A stretch of 64,000 bases of DNA from Desulfovirgula sp. (GCA_020725525.1 DYEX01000077.1:62001-126000), one strand, 5' to 3'; counted from the first letter of the stretch, positions 1 to 10,871 are shown. Numbers and translations are program-made. The notes: a model not told the origin generated them from the sequence alone.

Positions 1-67
1 CCGTTCGTCTTTCATTTTCAGGTGCGATTTCGTTCTAAAAAATTATGGTTAATTGGAGGTGCTCAAC

Positions 68-1435
68 TTGACCCAATATGACCCGGCCCTGCTGGAACAT
101 TGGGACAAGCAGTATGTCTGGCATCCCTTTACCCAGATGCAGCAGTTTGTCCGGGAGAAACCCCTGATTATTGCCCGGGGTGAGGGTAGCTACCTCATTG
201 ATGTAGAAGGAAACCGCTATCTGGATGGAGTTTCCTCCCTCTGGGTGAATGTACATGGTCACTGTCACCCCGCACTGAATCGGGCCATCAAAGAACAGCT
301 GGATGCAATAGCCCATTCCACCCTGTTGGGTTTGGCCAACATCCCCTCGATCCTCCTGGCCAAAAAGCTGGTGGAGATCACTCCCCCGGGGCTCAATAAA
401 GTTTTTTATTCCGATGCCGGGGCTACCGCAGTAGAAATTGCCCTGAAAATGGCCTTTCAATACTGGCAGCAAAAGGAGGGGGGACGCTTTCGCAGCAAAA
501 CCAAATTCATCTCCCTGGTCGAGGCCTACCACGGGGACACAATCGGCTCGGTAAGCGTGGGCGGGATGCCCCTTTTTCACGGCATCTTTAAGCCCCTGCT
601 TTTTGAATGCCTGCACGCTCCCGCTCCCTATTGTTACCGCTGCCCGCTGGAAAGAGAAAGGGAAAGCTGCGGGATGGCCTGTGCGGACCGGCTGGAAGAG
701 CTGCTTCAGAAGCATCACCAGGAAATTGCAGCCGTAATCATTGAACCGCTGGTTCAGGGGGCTGCCGGGATGATCACCGCACCGGACGGTTTTCTCCGCC
801 GGGTGCGGGAACTATGCACCAGGTATAATGTTCTGCTGATTGCCGATGAAGTGGCGGTGGGTTTCGGCCGGACAGGGCGACTCTTTGCCTGCGAACACGA
901 AGGAGTTTCCCCTGATTTGATGTGCCTGGCCAAGGGTATTACCGGGGGTTATCTTCCCCTTGCCGCCACCCTGACTACCGATGAGGTTTACAGCGCCTTT
1001 TTGGGTGAACCCCAGGAATGCAAAACCTTTTACCACGGTCACACCTATACGGGCAACCCCGTAGCCTGTGCTGCCGCCCTGGCCAGCATAGAAATTTTCG
1101 AGAAGGAAAATTTGCTGGCCGCCCTGCAGCCCAAAATTGAACTTTTGCGCCGGAAGCTGGAGCACTTCTGGCAACTGCCCCATGTTGGAGATATCCGCCA
1201 GCGGGGCATGATGGTGGGCATTGAACTGGTGGTCGATAAAAGGACCAAACAACCTTACCCGTTGGAGGAGCAGGTGGGCCACCGGGTGATCCTGGAGGCC
1301 CGCCGGCGGGGGCTGGTCATCCGCCCCCTGGGTAATGTGATTGTGCTCATGCCCGTACTGGCCATGTCGGAAGAGGAGTTAAACCAGGTCCTGGAGATCA
1401 CCTATGAATCCATATCCGTGGTCACGGGTGAGTAA
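68..1435 (+). CDS. bioA: Adenosylmethionine-8-amino-7-oxononanoate aminotransferase
   Basis: PLP enzyme of biotin synthesis that transfers the amino group of S-adenosylmethionine to 8-amino-7-oxononanoate, giving 7,8-diaminopelargonate. The 455-residue product has the usual class III aminotransferase length and landmarks: WHPFTQM near the N-terminus, the AYHGDT segment, [13 protein letters not shown], and the PLP lysine in [16 protein letters not shown] frame-open TTG at 53 exists, but the GGAGGT at 55-60 lies 7 bases before the TTG at 68, so 68 is preferred. bioB follows 159 bases later on the same strand, so the two probably belong to one biotin locus. The earlier part of that locus is outside the window. 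No BirA-type operator was recognised. Confidence 0.95.
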   Translation: MTQYDPALLEHWDKQYVWHPFTQMQQFVREKPLIIARGEGSYLIDVEGNRYLDGVSSLWVNVHGHCHPALNRAIKEQLDAIAHSTLLGLANIPSILLAKKLVEITPPGLNKVFYSDAGATAVEIALKMAFQYWQQKEGGRFRSKTKFISLVEAYHGDTIGSVSVGGMPLFHGIFKPLLFECLHAPAPYCYRCPLERERESCGMACADRLEELLQKHHQEIAAVIIEPLVQGAAGMITAPDGFLRRVRELCTRYNVLLIADEVAVGFGRTGRLFACEHEGVSPDLMCLAKGITGGYLPLAATLTTDEVYSAFLGEPQECKTFYHGHTYTGNPVACAAALASIEIFEKENLLAALQPKIELLRRKLEHFWQLPHVGDIRQRGMMVGIELVVDKRTKQPYPLEEQVGHRVILEARRRGLVIRPLGNVIVLMPVLAMSEEELNQVLEITYESISVVTGE

Positions 1436-1594
1436 AAAAGTCATCTAATCCCATTTTCGTAGTAAAGAAACGCTATCTGCTGAAGGTGACGCGGTGCCGC
1501 TTGATAAACAGGGGAAAAGTCTTTGTCCCAACCCCCAAAAGGGTGCACCCCATGCCTGGATAATTAGTTGAGAATCTTTGGGGGGTTTTAGCTT

Positions 1595-2569
1595 ATGTGG
1601 CAGGAGATGAAAAATAAAGTCCTGGAAGGAAAGGGCTTAACCCGGGAAGAAGCATTTGCTCTGGCCGGTTGGCCGCCGAAAAAGCTGGCGGAACTGCTGG
1701 CCCTGGCCAGGCAGGTACGGGAGCATTTCGTGGGCAATGAAGTGGAGCTCTGTTCCATTATCAATGCACGCTCGGGGCTATGCAGTGAAGACTGCCGCTT
1801 CTGCGCCCAATCCTCCCGTTACAAGACCGGGGCGGAAAGTTACCCCCTGATTGGCCCGGAAAAGGCCCTGGAAAAGGCTCGTCGTGTGGAAGCTGCCGGA
1901 GCGAGGCGTTTTGCCCTGGTAACCAGCGGGCGAAGCATTGGGGGACGGGATTTTGAGCGGGTGCTGGAAATTTACCGGGTACTGCGGGCTGAAACCCGCC
2001 TGGAACTTTGCGCCTCTTTGGGGATTATTGATCAGGACAAGGCCCAGCGGTTAAGGGAGGTTGGGGTGACCACATATCATCATAATTTGGAAACCAGCCG
2101 GAGTTATTTCCCCAACATTTGCACCACCCATACTTTTGCGGAGAGGGTGGCCACCATCCGGGCCGCTCAATCCGCCGGATTGGAGGTTTGTTCCGGCGGT
2201 ATCATCGGCCTGGGGGAAACCATGGCCGACCGGCTGGAAATGGTCCTGGAACTACGGGAGCTGGGGGTAAACTCGATCCCGGTGAACATCTTGAACCCCA
2301 TTCCCGGCACGCCCCTTGCCGGGCAAAAGCCCCTGCCAGTGGAAGAGATTTTAAAAACCCTTGCCCTCTTCCGCCTGATCATGCCCGGGGCTATTATACG
2401 CCTGTGTGGGGGACGGGAGCCCGCTTTGGGGGAAAGGCAGCGGGAAGCACTGGAGGTAGCCATTAACGGGCTGATGATCGGCAACTATCTCACCACCCGG
2501 GGCAACGAAATCCAAAAGGACCTGGACATGATTGCCGCCGCGGGGTTAAGGCTGGCTGCCGGGGGCTGA
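1595..2569 (+). CDS. bioB: Biotin synthase
   Basis: Radical SAM enzyme that inserts sulfur into dethiobiotin, the last step of biotin synthesis. The 324-residue protein carries the CxxxCxxC cluster motif in CSEDCRFCAQSS near residues 58-69, the YHHNLETS segment and the C-terminal GGREP segment that belong to BioB. It should bind one [4Fe-4S] cluster plus a sacrificial [2Fe-2S] cluster, by family knowledge. The start ATG follows a G-rich run at 1579-1586. The gap behind bioA contains small palindromes (GCGGTGCCGC at 1491-1500, GGGTGCACCC at 1541-1550) but no known riboswitch. A convergent gene, rqcH, ends 26 bases downstream. Confidence 0.96.
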   Translation: MWQEMKNKVLEGKGLTREEAFALAGWPPKKLAELLALARQVREHFVGNEVELCSIINARSGLCSEDCRFCAQSSRYKTGAESYPLIGPEKALEKARRVEAAGARRFALVTSGRSIGGRDFERVLEIYRVLRAETRLELCASLGIIDQDKAQRLREVGVTTYHHNLETSRSYFPNICTTHTFAERVATIRAAQSAGLEVCSGGIIGLGETMADRLEMVLELRELGVNSIPVNILNPIPGTPLAGQKPLPVEEILKTLALFRLIMPGAIIRLCGGREPALGERQREALEVAINGLMIGNYLTTRGNEIQKDLDMIAAAGLRLAAGG

Positions 2570-2595
2570 TCCCCAAAAAGGTGCGATTCCGGCGG

Positions 2596-4353
2596 TTACG
2601 CCTTGAGCCTTTCTACCAGTTCCTGATCGGGATTAACGGTGAGGGTGCGCTGTCCGGTATAAATAACGTAGCCGGGACGGGCTCCCCGGGGTTTGTGTAC
2701 GTTTCGGCACAGGGTATAATCCACCGGCACGTTTTGTGATTCCCTGGCCCGGCTGAAGTAAGCGGCCAGGGAGGCAGCTTCGGCCAGAGTGGTTTCCGGT
2801 ACTGTCCGTCCGCCGGTGCGAATGAGCACGTGGGAACCGGGGATGTCCCTGGTGTGCAGCCAGACGTCTTCACCTTTGGCCAGGCGCAGGGTGAGGTAGT
2901 CGTTTTGCTTGTTGTTCCGTCCCACTAAAATGGTAAAACCATCGCTGGAAGTAAAAACAAGGGGCCGGGGTTTTTCCGGTTCCCTTTTCTTTTCCCTGTT
3001 TGCCGGCTTCAAGTAGCCCTGCTCCTCCAGTTCTTCCCTGATTTCCACCAGTTCTGGTACGGTTGTGGCCTGGGTAATGGCCGTTTCTACGCTTTTTAAA
3101 TATTCCAGCTCCCTTTGGGTTTGCTCGATCCGGTTCCCGGTTTCCTCCCTGGTTTGTTTGGCCTTGGTATATTTTTTAAAGTATGCCTGGGCATTTTGCA
3201 CCGGGCTCAACCGGGGATCGAGAGAGATGGTTACCATCTTTTTTTCCGGATCGTAGAAATTTTCCAGGGTAACCTCGCTAAGACCTTTTTTCAGGCAGTA
3301 CAGGTTGACCATGAGCAGTTCCCCAAGGATTCTATATTCTTCCGCCCGTTCGGCTTTGCCCAGGCTTTCCTCCTGCAGGGAAAGCTTTTGGGATAGGCGA
3401 CCCATCTCCCGCCGCACCACGGTAAGCAGGGATTGTTTTTTACTTTGATAATCATGATCTTCTTCCCTGGCCGTATAAAAGAGATCGACTAAAGCATTCA
3501 TGTTGCCCTGCCGGCGGGTGAAAGCGTGAAAATGGGTTAAATCAAAGGCGGCAAATTCCCTGGGCCTGCCCTGTTCGTCCAGCACCAGGGAAGGTTGGAA
3601 TTCTCCCCGGGCAATGGCACCGGCCATTTGTTGAATTGCCTGCCACAAAACCACTAGTTCATGTTCCCCGCAATGATCCAGAATAAGGTCTTGCGCCAGC
3701 CCGGCCCGGTAAAGGATCTCCCGGGCCATTACCTGGCTGATCCCATCCAGGATACGCTGCAAGACAGCGGCTACGGGGGTTTCCAGGGGAGCTTCGAGCA
3801 ACGCCTGGCGGAATTCCTCTTCTTTCAGTTCAAGGGGATTTAGTTTATGCTGTTCCGGCGGGGGTATATATTCCCGCCCGGGCAAAACCTCCCGGTGGCG
3901 GCTGACGGCGTAGGTATAGCGTTTGATGGCGTCAATAATTTGCTTTGTATCGGGGTTGACCAGAATAATGTTGCTGTGCCGGCCCATGATTTCACAAATC
4001 AATTCTTTGAGGCAGGGTTCTCCCAGATCGTTGTAACCCTGAATCTGCAAAACCAGGATCCTGTCCAGCCCCAGCTGGTGTATTCCCCGGATCCGGCCTC
4101 CTTCCAGATGTTTGCGCAAGACCATGCAAAATACCGGTGGGGAAGGGGGGTTCTCCCGTATCTGCCCGGTGAGATGTACCCGGGCGTTTTCGGGATGGGC
4201 CGAGAGCAAAAGGCGGAACCGGGTGCCCGCACGGTGGATGAGCAAATTTATCTCCAGGGGAGAAGGCTGGTAGATCCGGTCAATGCGGCCATCGAGCAAT
4301 TCCCTTTCCAGTTCATGGCGTATAGCTGCCAGTACCAGTCCATCAAAGGGCAT
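2596..4353 (-). CDS. rqcH: Rqc2/RqcH-type ribosome quality-control factor (NFACT protein)
   Basis: Homologue of bacterial RqcH (YloA/FbpA family), which binds obstructed 50S subunits carrying peptidyl-tRNA and drives C-terminal alanine tailing of stalled nascent chains. The 585-residue product has NFACT-N, coiled-coil and NFACT-R regions in order. The Asp-Arg pair known to be needed for tailing in Bacillus RqcH (positions 97-98) falls at exactly residues 97-98 here, in GLDRIL. The C-terminal NFACT-R part shows the VWLHTRDIPGSHVLIR segment. The start is the ATG at 4353, because GGAAAGGAAG lies just before it; the open frame runs 15 codons further upstream without a ribosome site. It stands alone on the minus strand, convergent with bioB. 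Confidence 0.93.
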   Translation of the reverse strand: MPFDGLVLAAIRHELERELLDGRIDRIYQPSPLEINLLIHRAGTRFRLLLSAHPENARVHLTGQIRENPPSPPVFCMVLRKHLEGGRIRGIHQLGLDRILVLQIQGYNDLGEPCLKELICEIMGRHSNIILVNPDTKQIIDAIKRYTYAVSRHREVLPGREYIPPPEQHKLNPLELKEEEFRQALLEAPLETPVAAVLQRILDGISQVMAREILYRAGLAQDLILDHCGEHELVVLWQAIQQMAGAIARGEFQPSLVLDEQGRPREFAAFDLTHFHAFTRRQGNMNALVDLFYTAREEDHDYQSKKQSLLTVVRREMGRLSQKLSLQEESLGKAERAEEYRILGELLMVNLYCLKKGLSEVTLENFYDPEKKMVTISLDPRLSPVQNAQAYFKKYTKAKQTREETGNRIEQTQRELEYLKSVETAITQATTVPELVEIREELEEQGYLKPANREKKREPEKPRPLVFTSSDGFTILVGRNNKQNDYLTLRLAKGEDVWLHTRDIPGSHVLIRTGGRTVPETTLAEAASLAAYFSRARESQNVPVDYTLCRNVHKPRGARPGYVIYTGQRTLTVNPDQELVERLKA

Positions 4354-4524
4354 AGAAGACTTCCTTTCCAGGTGAAGTGCTAACAAAAAGTTTATCACTT
4401 CCCGTCGGCGACCCGCAAGAGTAGCCAGAGGGGAGAAGGGGACATCTTGTGGGTGAGGTTATTTTTGTCAGTCACTCCGCATATCTTTAAGTGGGACAAA
4501 CTGCAAGGGTAGGAGTGATGGCCG

Positions 4525-7272
4525 ATGCCGGAACAATGGTATTCCTTAACTGGCGAAGAAGTGGCCGCGGTGCTTCAGTCCGATCCGCACCGGGGGCTGG
4601 ATGAGCGGGAGGTCAGGGAAAGGACGGCCCGTTTTGGTCCCAATGAACTGGCCAGGACACCGCGGGTGCCTTTATGGCGAATGTTTTTGGAGCAGTTTAA
4701 AGACTTCATGGTGTTAATTTTGCTGGCGGCTACGGTCATCTCTGGCTTTTTAGGTGAGTATGTCGATGCCGCCACCATTATGGTGATTGTGATCATCAAT
4801 GCCATCCTGGGCTGTGTTCAGGAATACCGGGCCGAGCGCTCCATGGAGGCTTTAAAAGAGCTCACCGCACCCGAAGCCCGGGTGATCCGGGGAGGGTTGG
4901 AACATAAGATCCCTGCCGCGGGGCTGGTTCCCGGTGATGTGGTGTTGCTGGAGGCGGGAGATCGGGTACCGGCCGACCTTCGTCTTTTGCAGGCCATGCA
5001 TCTGGAATTAGAGGAATCTGCCCTTACCGGTGAGTCCGTTCCAGTAAAAAAACAGGTAGAGGCTATTTCAGGTAAGGTTACCCCGGAAGATGCCCGTAAC
5101 ATGGCCTTTCTGGGGACAGTGGTAACGCGCGGCCGGGGCCGGGGGATAGTGGTGGCCACGGGAATGGCCACGGAAATGGGCCGGATTGCCGGATTAATTC
5201 AAGAGGCAGGGAGCGAGGAAACCCCACTGCAGCGCCGCCTTGCCCAGTTGGGACGCGGGCTGGTGGCTTTTTGCCTGCTGGTTTGTGCGCTGGTAGTGGC
5301 GGTGGGCATTTACCGGGGTGAACCGGCTTACCAGATGTTCCTGGCCGGAGTTAGCCTGGCTGTGGCGGCTATTCCCGAAGGCCTGCCAGCTATTGTCACC
5401 GTGGCCCTGGCCATTGGAGTACAGCGCATGATCCGGCGCCGGGCCATTATTCGCAAGTTGCCGGCGGTAGAAACCCTGGGCTGCGCCACGGTGATCTGTT
5501 CTGACAAAACCGGCACTCTGACTCAAAATGAAATGACGGTGCGTCGGGCCGTGGTGGGCCAGGCTCCGCTGGAAATTACCGGGGAAGGATATGATCCGAA
5601 AGGGGAAATCATTACCTCCCTGTCCCTTCGTTCCGAGGAGTTGCAGCTATTTTTTAAGATTGCCGCCCTGTGTAATAACGCGGTGCTGACTCGCAGCGGG
5701 ATTACCATTGGGGGGTTATTTCGCAGTTTGGTCCGCCGGGAGTCTCCCGTCTGGTCCATTAACGGAGATCCCACGGAGGGGGCTTTACTGGTAATGGCAG
5801 CCAAGGGAGGGTTCTGGCGGGAAGAACTGGAACGCCAGGAAAAGAGGGTAATGGAGTTTCCCTTTGATTCAGAGCGCAAACGCATGTCCGTGGTGTACAA
5901 GCAAGCCGACGGCACCCTGGTGGCCTATATCAAGGGAGCGCCCGATGTGGTGCTGGAGCTCTGTTCCCATCATTACCGTCAGGGCCGGATGGTTCCTTTA
6001 ACCCCCCGCCAGAGGGAAGAAATTTTGCGGCAGAATGCCGCCATGGCTTCTGATGCCCTGCGGGTGCTGGCCCTGGCCTGGCGCAGGCTTGGGCCACGCA
6101 CCGAAGGAGATTTGACAGAAGCGGAAGTCGAACAAAACCTCATTTTTGTCGGTCTCGCGGGAATGATCGACCCACCCCGGCCGGCGGCAGTGGTTGCCGT
6201 GCAGCGCTGTCGCCGGGCAGGAATCAAGGTGGTAATGATTACCGGCGATCACCGCCTCACTGCCGGGGCCGTGGCTAAGGAGTTGGGTCTTCTGGGAAGC
6301 CAGGGTCACATTTTAACCGGAAGCGAACTGGATCAGCTGGACGATGAACGGTTGGGAAGGGTTGCCGGGGAAGTGGCGGTATATGCCCGGGTGTCACCGC
6401 GGCATAAACTGCGCATTGTGCGGGCACTAAAACAGGCCGGACATGTGGTGGCCATGACCGGGGACGGGATCAATGATGCCCCGGCCATTAAGGAAGCCGA
6501 TATTGGTATTGCCATGGGTATAACTGGAACCGACGTAACCAAGGAGGCCTCCTCCATGGTTTTAGCCGATGATAATTTTACCACGATTGTGGCCGCTGTG
6601 GAGGAGGGACGGGGCATTTATGATAATATCCGCAAATTTATCCGCTACTTATTGTCCTGCAATGTAGGGGAAGTGATGGTCATGCTTTTTGCTGTGCTGG
6701 CCGGCCTGCCCTTGCCCCTTTTACCTATTCAAATATTATGGATGAACTTAATTACCGATGGATTGCCGGCTATGGCCCTGGGGGTAGATCCGCCGGACCC
6801 CGATATCATGTACAGGCCGCCCCGTCACCCCCGGGAGAGTATTTTTGCCCACGGTCTGGCCTGGCGTATCCTGGGCAGTGGCCTGGTCATCAGCCTGGGG
6901 ACCTTATTGGTCTTTGCCGGTGTTTACTCCCTGGGCCACGTCCATTTGGATCTAGCCCGAACCATGGCTTTTAACACTCTGGTGTTTTCCCAGCTATTTT
7001 TTGTCTTTACCTGTCGTTCCGAACGCCATACCATCTGGGAAGTTGGGTTATTCTCCAACCCCCATCTGCTGGCGGCTGTATGTTGTTCCATCCTGTTACA
7101 GCTGGCAGTTACTTATGTACCCTGTTTGCAACCGGTTTTTCATACCGTACCTCTAGACGCTTCACACTGGCTGATCGTTATTCTGGTCTCCCTGACTCCG
7201 CCGCTGTTTAATACCGCCTTCCGGCATTTACAGTTGCGGGCCAGGGAAAAAATCATGTATATTAAAGTGTGA
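4525..7272 (+). CDS. P-type cation ATPase, calcium-transporting type
   Basis: Membrane pump using ATP to move cations, most likely Ca2+ out of the cytoplasm. The 915-residue protein has the full P2-type layout: actuator TGES at 168-171, PEGLP at 284-288 in M4, phosphorylated Asp 327 in DKTGTLT, the KGAPD nucleotide-binding segment, GDGINDAPA hinge, and an M6 region [13 protein letters not shown]. The PEGL in M4 and the N/D residues of M6 are those of the SERCA/PMCA group rather than copper or potassium pumps. A plain Mn2+ or Na+ role cannot be excluded. The start ATG follows GTAGGAGTG. It stands alone between rqcH and dapF with no visible regulator. Confidence 0.9.
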   Translation: MPEQWYSLTGEEVAAVLQSDPHRGLDEREVRERTARFGPNELARTPRVPLWRMFLEQFKDFMVLILLAATVISGFLGEYVDAATIMVIVIINAILGCVQEYRAERSMEALKELTAPEARVIRGGLEHKIPAAGLVPGDVVLLEAGDRVPADLRLLQAMHLELEESALTGESVPVKKQVEAISGKVTPEDARNMAFLGTVVTRGRGRGIVVATGMATEMGRIAGLIQEAGSEETPLQRRLAQLGRGLVAFCLLVCALVVAVGIYRGEPAYQMFLAGVSLAVAAIPEGLPAIVTVALAIGVQRMIRRRAIIRKLPAVETLGCATVICSDKTGTLTQNEMTVRRAVVGQAPLEITGEGYDPKGEIITSLSLRSEELQLFFKIAALCNNAVLTRSGITIGGLFRSLVRRESPVWSINGDPTEGALLVMAAKGGFWREELERQEKRVMEFPFDSERKRMSVVYKQADGTLVAYIKGAPDVVLELCSHHYRQGRMVPLTPRQREEILRQNAAMASDALRVLALAWRRLGPRTEGDLTEAEVEQNLIFVGLAGMIDPPRPAAVVAVQRCRRAGIKVVMITGDHRLTAGAVAKELGLLGSQGHILTGSELDQLDDERLGRVAGEVAVYARVSPRHKLRIVRALKQAGHVVAMTGDGINDAPAIKEADIGIAMGITGTDVTKEASSMVLADDNFTTIVAAVEEGRGIYDNIRKFIRYLLSCNVGEVMVMLFAVLAGLPLPLLPIQILWMNLITDGLPAMALGVDPPDPDIMYRPPRHPRESIFAHGLAWRILGSGLVISLGTLLVFAGVYSLGHVHLDLARTMAFNTLVFSQLFFVFTCRSERHTIWEVGLFSNPHLLAAVCCSILLQLAVTYVPCLQPVFHTVPLDASHWLIVILVSLTPPLFNTAFRHLQLRAREKIMYIKV

Positions 7273-7378
7273 GCCCGAATTTTGGATCTTTTGCAGGAAA
7301 AATGCCGGACAGGGCGAAGTATTAATTTTGTCCCTACGGGCTGAAGGAAATAATAGGAGCAAGGGGGTTTTTATCTAG

Positions 7379-8227
7379 TTGCAATTCTTTAAAGTACACG
7401 GTTTGGGAAACGATTTTATCCTGGTCGATCTTGTAAAACAAGAATGGCCGGGCGGGGAGGAGGATTTACCCGGCGCTGCCCGCCGGCTCTGTCATCGCCA
7501 GTTTGGCATCGGAGCCGATGGTCTGGTGCTGGTCCGCACGAGCCAAAAGGCCGATGTTTTCATGCAGATCATCAATGCCGATGGCAGCGAAGCAGAAATG
7601 TGCGGCAACGCCATACGCTGTGTGGCGAAATACCTCTATGAGCGCGGCGGTATAAAAAAAGAAGTGATGCATATTGAAACCAGGGCTGGCGTGATGGTGC
7701 CCCGGCTGGTGCTGGAAAAGGGGCGGGTGAGGGCGGTGCGGGTGGATATGGGTGCTCCCCGTTTGGAACGGCAGGACATTCCCATGATTGGCTCCCCCGG
7801 ACGGGTGGTCAGTGAGCCACTGGTTGTGGAAGGGCAAACATTCCATGTTACTGCCGTTTCCATGGGCAACCCCCACTGTGTGCTTTTTGTTCCTGAAGTG
7901 GATCAGGTTGACCTGAGTGTGCTGGGCCCAAAGCTGGAAAAACACCCCCTTTTCCCCCGAAAAACTAACGTGGAATTTGTGCAAGTTTTGAGCAGGGACG
8001 AGGTAAAGGTACGGGTTTGGGAGCGGGGAGCAGGGCCCACCCTGGCCTGCGGCACCGGCGCCTGTGCCACAGTGGTAGCGGGTGTTATGAACAATTACAC
8101 GGGCCGTGTGGTGAAGGTTCACCTGCCCGGGGGAACCCTGCACATTGAATGGATGGAAGACGATCATTTATACATGACCGGGCCCGCCGAGGAGGTCTTC
8201 TGCGGCCAAATCCCCTGTCCAGAATAG
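7379..8227 (+). CDS. dapF: Diaminopimelate epimerase
   Basis: Converts LL-diaminopimelate to meso-diaminopimelate for lysine and peptidoglycan synthesis, using two cysteines as acid/base pair. Both are present: Cys75 in MCGNAIRC and Cys224 in ACGTGACAT. Length (282 residues) is normal. The start is a TTG preceded by AGGAGC and AAGGGGG. The next gene is dapL, the enzyme making its substrate, so the two steps from tetrahydrodipicolinate to meso-DAP are encoded side by side. A 176-base gap with hairpins separates them. Alternative start codons inside the frame look worse because they would remove the conserved [12 protein letters not shown]-terminus. Confidence 0.96.
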   Translation: MQFFKVHGLGNDFILVDLVKQEWPGGEEDLPGAARRLCHRQFGIGADGLVLVRTSQKADVFMQIINADGSEAEMCGNAIRCVAKYLYERGGIKKEVMHIETRAGVMVPRLVLEKGRVRAVRVDMGAPRLERQDIPMIGSPGRVVSEPLVVEGQTFHVTAVSMGNPHCVLFVPEVDQVDLSVLGPKLEKHPLFPRKTNVEFVQVLSRDEVKVRVWERGAGPTLACGTGACATVVAGVMNNYTGRVVKVHLPGGTLHIEWMEDDHLYMTGPAEEVFCGQIPCPE

Positions 8228-8245
8228 ATTTCGAAGAGATCGAAC

Positions 8246-8345
8246 GGGGGCACTGCGCTCTTTGTAGCGCCGCCGGGTCGATTCAAAGCGAGCCGGGGTA
8301 CGCATCTTAAGCGGAACAGTGGGGTGAGCAGGGTTCCAGCGCACC
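8246..8345 (+). other. Hairpin-rich leader or repeat element upstream of dapL
   Basis: The stretch between dapF and dapL holds several inverted repeats: GCGCT-CTTTGT-AGCGC (perfect 5-bp stem), TCG...CGA inside a CCGG...CCGG pair, and GGAAC...GTTCC. It is G+C rich until about 8350 and then becomes A+T rich before the dapL ribosome site. No lysine riboswitch, T-box or other known class was recognised. It could be an untranslated regulatory leader, a processing site or a dispersed structured repeat. Strand and limits are guesses. Confidence 0.35.
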
Positions 8346-8403
8346 GCCCTTTCCAATGTGTGATTTCTATTGATAAATTATGGCCTTCGAGGAGGTTTTG
8401 GCT

Positions 8404-9582
8404 TTGCAGTTCGAACAGGCACAACGCATTAAAAACTTACCCCCCTATCTCTTTGCCCGCATTGAACGGCTTATAGAGGAAAAACGGGCTGCCGGGGTGG
8501 ACATCATCAGCCTGGGAATCGGCGATCCGGATCAGCCCACCCCGGAACACATTATCGAGGAACTAATCAAAGAAGCCCGCAACCCGGCCAATCATCAATA
8601 TCCTTCTTCCGCAGGCATGCTCAGCTACCGCGAGACAGTGGCCAGCTGGTATGCCAGGCGTTTTGGAGTCCAGCTGGATCCCAAAACCGAGGTGGTAACC
8701 CTGATTGGTTCCAAGGAAGGCATCGCCCATATATCCTGGTGTTATCTCAATCCCGGGGATACAGTGCTGGTACCTGACCCGGGTTATCCTGTTTATGCAG
8801 GGGGAGCTATCTTAGCCGGGGCGGAGCCTTACTACATGCCCTTAAAGGCCGGGAGGGGATACCTTCCCGACCTGGCCGCCGTTCCTACTGCAGTGGCCAG
8901 GCAGGCCAAAATGATGTTTATTAATTACCCCAACAACCCTACGGGAGCGGTGGCCAGTGAGTCCTTCTTTGCCGAAGTGGTGGCCTTTGCCCGAGAGTTT
9001 AACGTCCTGGTCTGCCACGATGCCGCTTACTCTGAAGTGGCCTTTGATGGTTACCGGCCGCCGAGTTTTTTGCAAACCCCCGGTGCCAAAGAGGTAGGCA
9101 TTGAGTTTAGCTCCGTTTCCAAGCCTTTTAATATGACCGGCTGGCGAATTGGCTGGGCCGCCGGTTGCGCCGAAGTCATCGAAGCCCTCGGTCGTCTGAA
9201 ATCAAATCTGGATTCCGGGCAGTTCCAGGCCATCCAGTATGCGGCCATGGCAGGATTAAACGGGCCACGGGAGGTTATTGACCGGGTTAACGCCCTTTAT
9301 CGGGAACGCCGGGACATCCTGGTTGACGGTTTAAACTCTCTGGGATGGAAACTGGAAAAACCAAAGGCTACCTTTTATGTCTGGGCTCCCGTTCCGGCCG
9401 GACACACCAGCGAATCCTTTACCGAGCTGGTTTTGGAAAAAGCCGGGGTAGTGATTACACCGGGTACCGGCTACGGTGCCAATGGAGCCGGTTATTTCCG
9501 TATGTCCCTCACTGTGGATACCGACCGGCTCAAGGAAGCGGTGGAACGCATTAAGAAAAACGTCGGGCCAGTTAAATTCTAA
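8404..9582 (+). CDS. dapL: LL-diaminopimelate aminotransferase
   Basis: PLP enzyme that makes LL-diaminopimelate from tetrahydrodipicolinate and glutamate in one step, bypassing the acylated DapD/E route. The product of 392 residues starts with the [17 protein letters not shown] segment typical of DapL, has [21 protein letters not shown], and the PLP lysine in [17 protein letters not shown]. The start is chosen at the TTG at 8404, eight bases behind AGGAGG (8390-8395); an in-frame ATG at 8380 lies before that ribosome site and is unlikely. Adjacent dapF supports the function. Distinguishing DapL from other class I aminotransferases rests on the N-terminal match and context. Confidence 0.93.
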   Translation: MQFEQAQRIKNLPPYLFARIERLIEEKRAAGVDIISLGIGDPDQPTPEHIIEELIKEARNPANHQYPSSAGMLSYRETVASWYARRFGVQLDPKTEVVTLIGSKEGIAHISWCYLNPGDTVLVPDPGYPVYAGGAILAGAEPYYMPLKAGRGYLPDLAAVPTAVARQAKMMFINYPNNPTGAVASESFFAEVVAFAREFNVLVCHDAAYSEVAFDGYRPPSFLQTPGAKEVGIEFSSVSKPFNMTGWRIGWAAGCAEVIEALGRLKSNLDSGQFQAIQYAAMAGLNGPREVIDRVNALYRERRDILVDGLNSLGWKLEKPKATFYVWAPVPAGHTSESFTELVLEKAGVVITPGTGYGANGAGYFRMSLTVDTDRLKEAVERIKKNVGPVKF

Positions 9583-9607
9583 AAACTCACTGCAGGGGTG
9601 ATCAGTC

Positions 9608-10801
9608 ATGAAACTTGCCGATAGGGTCAAAAACATCAGCCCTTCACCAACCCTGGCCATTGACGCCCGGGCAAAGAGAATGATTGCGGCCGGAGAAAAA
9701 GTGATCAATTTTGGTGCGGGGGAACCGGACTTTGATACCCCGGCTCATATTAAAGAAGCAGCCATTGCTGCCATCCAGAAAGGCATGACCAGATACACTC
9801 CCGTGGCTGGCACTGTGGAATTAAGAGAAGCCATAGTACAAAAGCTAAAGGCAGATAACGGATTGGAATATAAGCCGGAGCAAATTGTAGTTTCCGTAGG
9901 GGCCAAGCATTCCCTCTACAATGCCATGCAGGTACTCCTTCAACCTGGGGACGAGGTTATCTTACCGGCACCCTACTGGGTCACCTACCTGGAGCAGATC
10001 AAGCTGGCCGGGGCAGTGCCAGTAATCGTCCAGACCAGGCAGGAAAACGGGTTCAAGTTAACTGCCGAGGAACTGTTATCGGTAGTTAGCCCCCGTACCA
10101 AAATGGTTGTTATCAACACTCCCGGCAACCCCACCGGGGCAGTATACACCAAGGAAGAGCTGGTGGAGCTGGGGAAGGTAATTGAAGAACATGGGTTGGT
10201 CGTTATATCCGATGAAATCTACGAAAAATTGATCTATGACGGCTGCGAACATGTGAGCATAGCTTCCCTGAGCCCGGCCCTCAAGGAACAAACGGTAGTC
10301 ATTAACGGAATGTCCAAGGCTTACGCCATGACGGGCTGGCGCATTGGCTATGCTGTTGCCCCCACGGAGGTGGCCAGGGCTATGGTCGATTTGCAGAGTC
10401 ACTCCACCTCCAATCCCACCTCCATTGCCCAGGCGGCCAGTGTGGCAGCCCTGACTGGCACCCAGGAACCCTTGAAGCAGATGGTAGCGGAATTCTGGCG
10501 GCGGCGGGACTACATGCTCCAGCGCCTGAACGCTATACCAGGAATTTCCTGCAACAAGCCAAACGGCGCTTTTTATCTTTTCCCTTCCATTGCTGGTTAT
10601 ATTGGCCGGCAGTATAAGGGCAGGCGGATCAACGGAGCCAGCGATCTGGCCGGCCTTCTTTTGGATGAGGTCAAGGTGGCGGTGGTTCCGGGGGTGGCCT
10701 TTGGCGATGACCGCTGTTTCCGCCTTTCCTACGCCACTTCCATGGAAAACATTGTGGAAGGACTCAACCGCATTGAACAGTTTTTCTCGCAGATTGATTA
10801 A
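9608..10801 (+). CDS. Class I aminotransferase, probable aspartate aminotransferase
   Basis: PLP-dependent aminotransferase of the thermophile/Bacillus AspB-like subgroup (type Ib). Likely reaction: aspartate plus 2-oxoglutarate to oxaloacetate plus glutamate. The 397-residue protein begins with LADRVKNISPSPTLAIDARAK in full match to that subgroup, has NFGAGEPDFDTP, NTPGNPTGAVY and the PLP lysine in NGMSKAYAMTGWRIGYA. It lies 25 bases after dapL with its own AGGGGTG site, so co-transcription with dapF-dapL is likely and would supply aspartate for the same lysine pathway. Other acceptors such as prephenate are possible for this subgroup. Its stop codon sits inside a long hairpin. Confidence 0.88.
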   Translation: MKLADRVKNISPSPTLAIDARAKRMIAAGEKVINFGAGEPDFDTPAHIKEAAIAAIQKGMTRYTPVAGTVELREAIVQKLKADNGLEYKPEQIVVSVGAKHSLYNAMQVLLQPGDEVILPAPYWVTYLEQIKLAGAVPVIVQTRQENGFKLTAEELLSVVSPRTKMVVINTPGNPTGAVYTKEELVELGKVIEEHGLVVISDEIYEKLIYDGCEHVSIASLSPALKEQTVVINGMSKAYAMTGWRIGYAVAPTEVARAMVDLQSHSTSNPTSIAQAASVAALTGTQEPLKQMVAEFWRRRDYMLQRLNAIPGISCNKPNGAFYLFPSIAGYIGRQYKGRRINGASDLAGLLLDEVKVAVVPGVAFGDDRCFRLSYATSMENIVEGLNRIEQFFSQID

Positions 10802-10830
10802 GGGGAACGAGGGCATATCGTTCCCCTTAA
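10798..10830 (+). terminator. 13-bp perfect hairpin at the end of the aminotransferase gene
   Basis: TTAAGGGGAACGA (10798-10810) is the exact reverse complement of TCGTTCCCCTTAA (10818-10830), with a seven-base loop. It begins within the stop codon. No run of T follows on the plus strand, so it may be a non-canonical terminator or an mRNA-stabilising 3' structure. It marks the boundary to the yicC series. Confidence 0.5.
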
Positions 10831-10871
10831 TCTAAAAGAATCAGTACGTTTTCGGAAAGGAGCAGGATTTT

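Noticed and set aside
39..52. GGTTAA just before bioA as a BirA half-site
   Set aside because: No matching AACC-type left half lies at the proper distance in the 52 bases available.
1491..1550. Short palindromes in the bioA-bioB gap, considered as BirA operator or riboswitch
   Set aside because: They do not match the TTGTTAACC-type BirA half-sites and are only 10 bases long.
7272..7342. Possible stem (AGCCCG/CGGGCT with inner GGACA/TGTCC) between the P-type ATPase gene and dapF
   Set aside because: Arms are short and far apart, no T tract and no known riboswitch class; too weak to list.
8164..8424. Minus-strand ORF of 86 codons across the dapF-dapL gap
   Set aside because: No ribosome site, arginine-rich shadow composition, and it crosses the hairpins and the end of dapF and start of dapL. 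Most likely non-coding.
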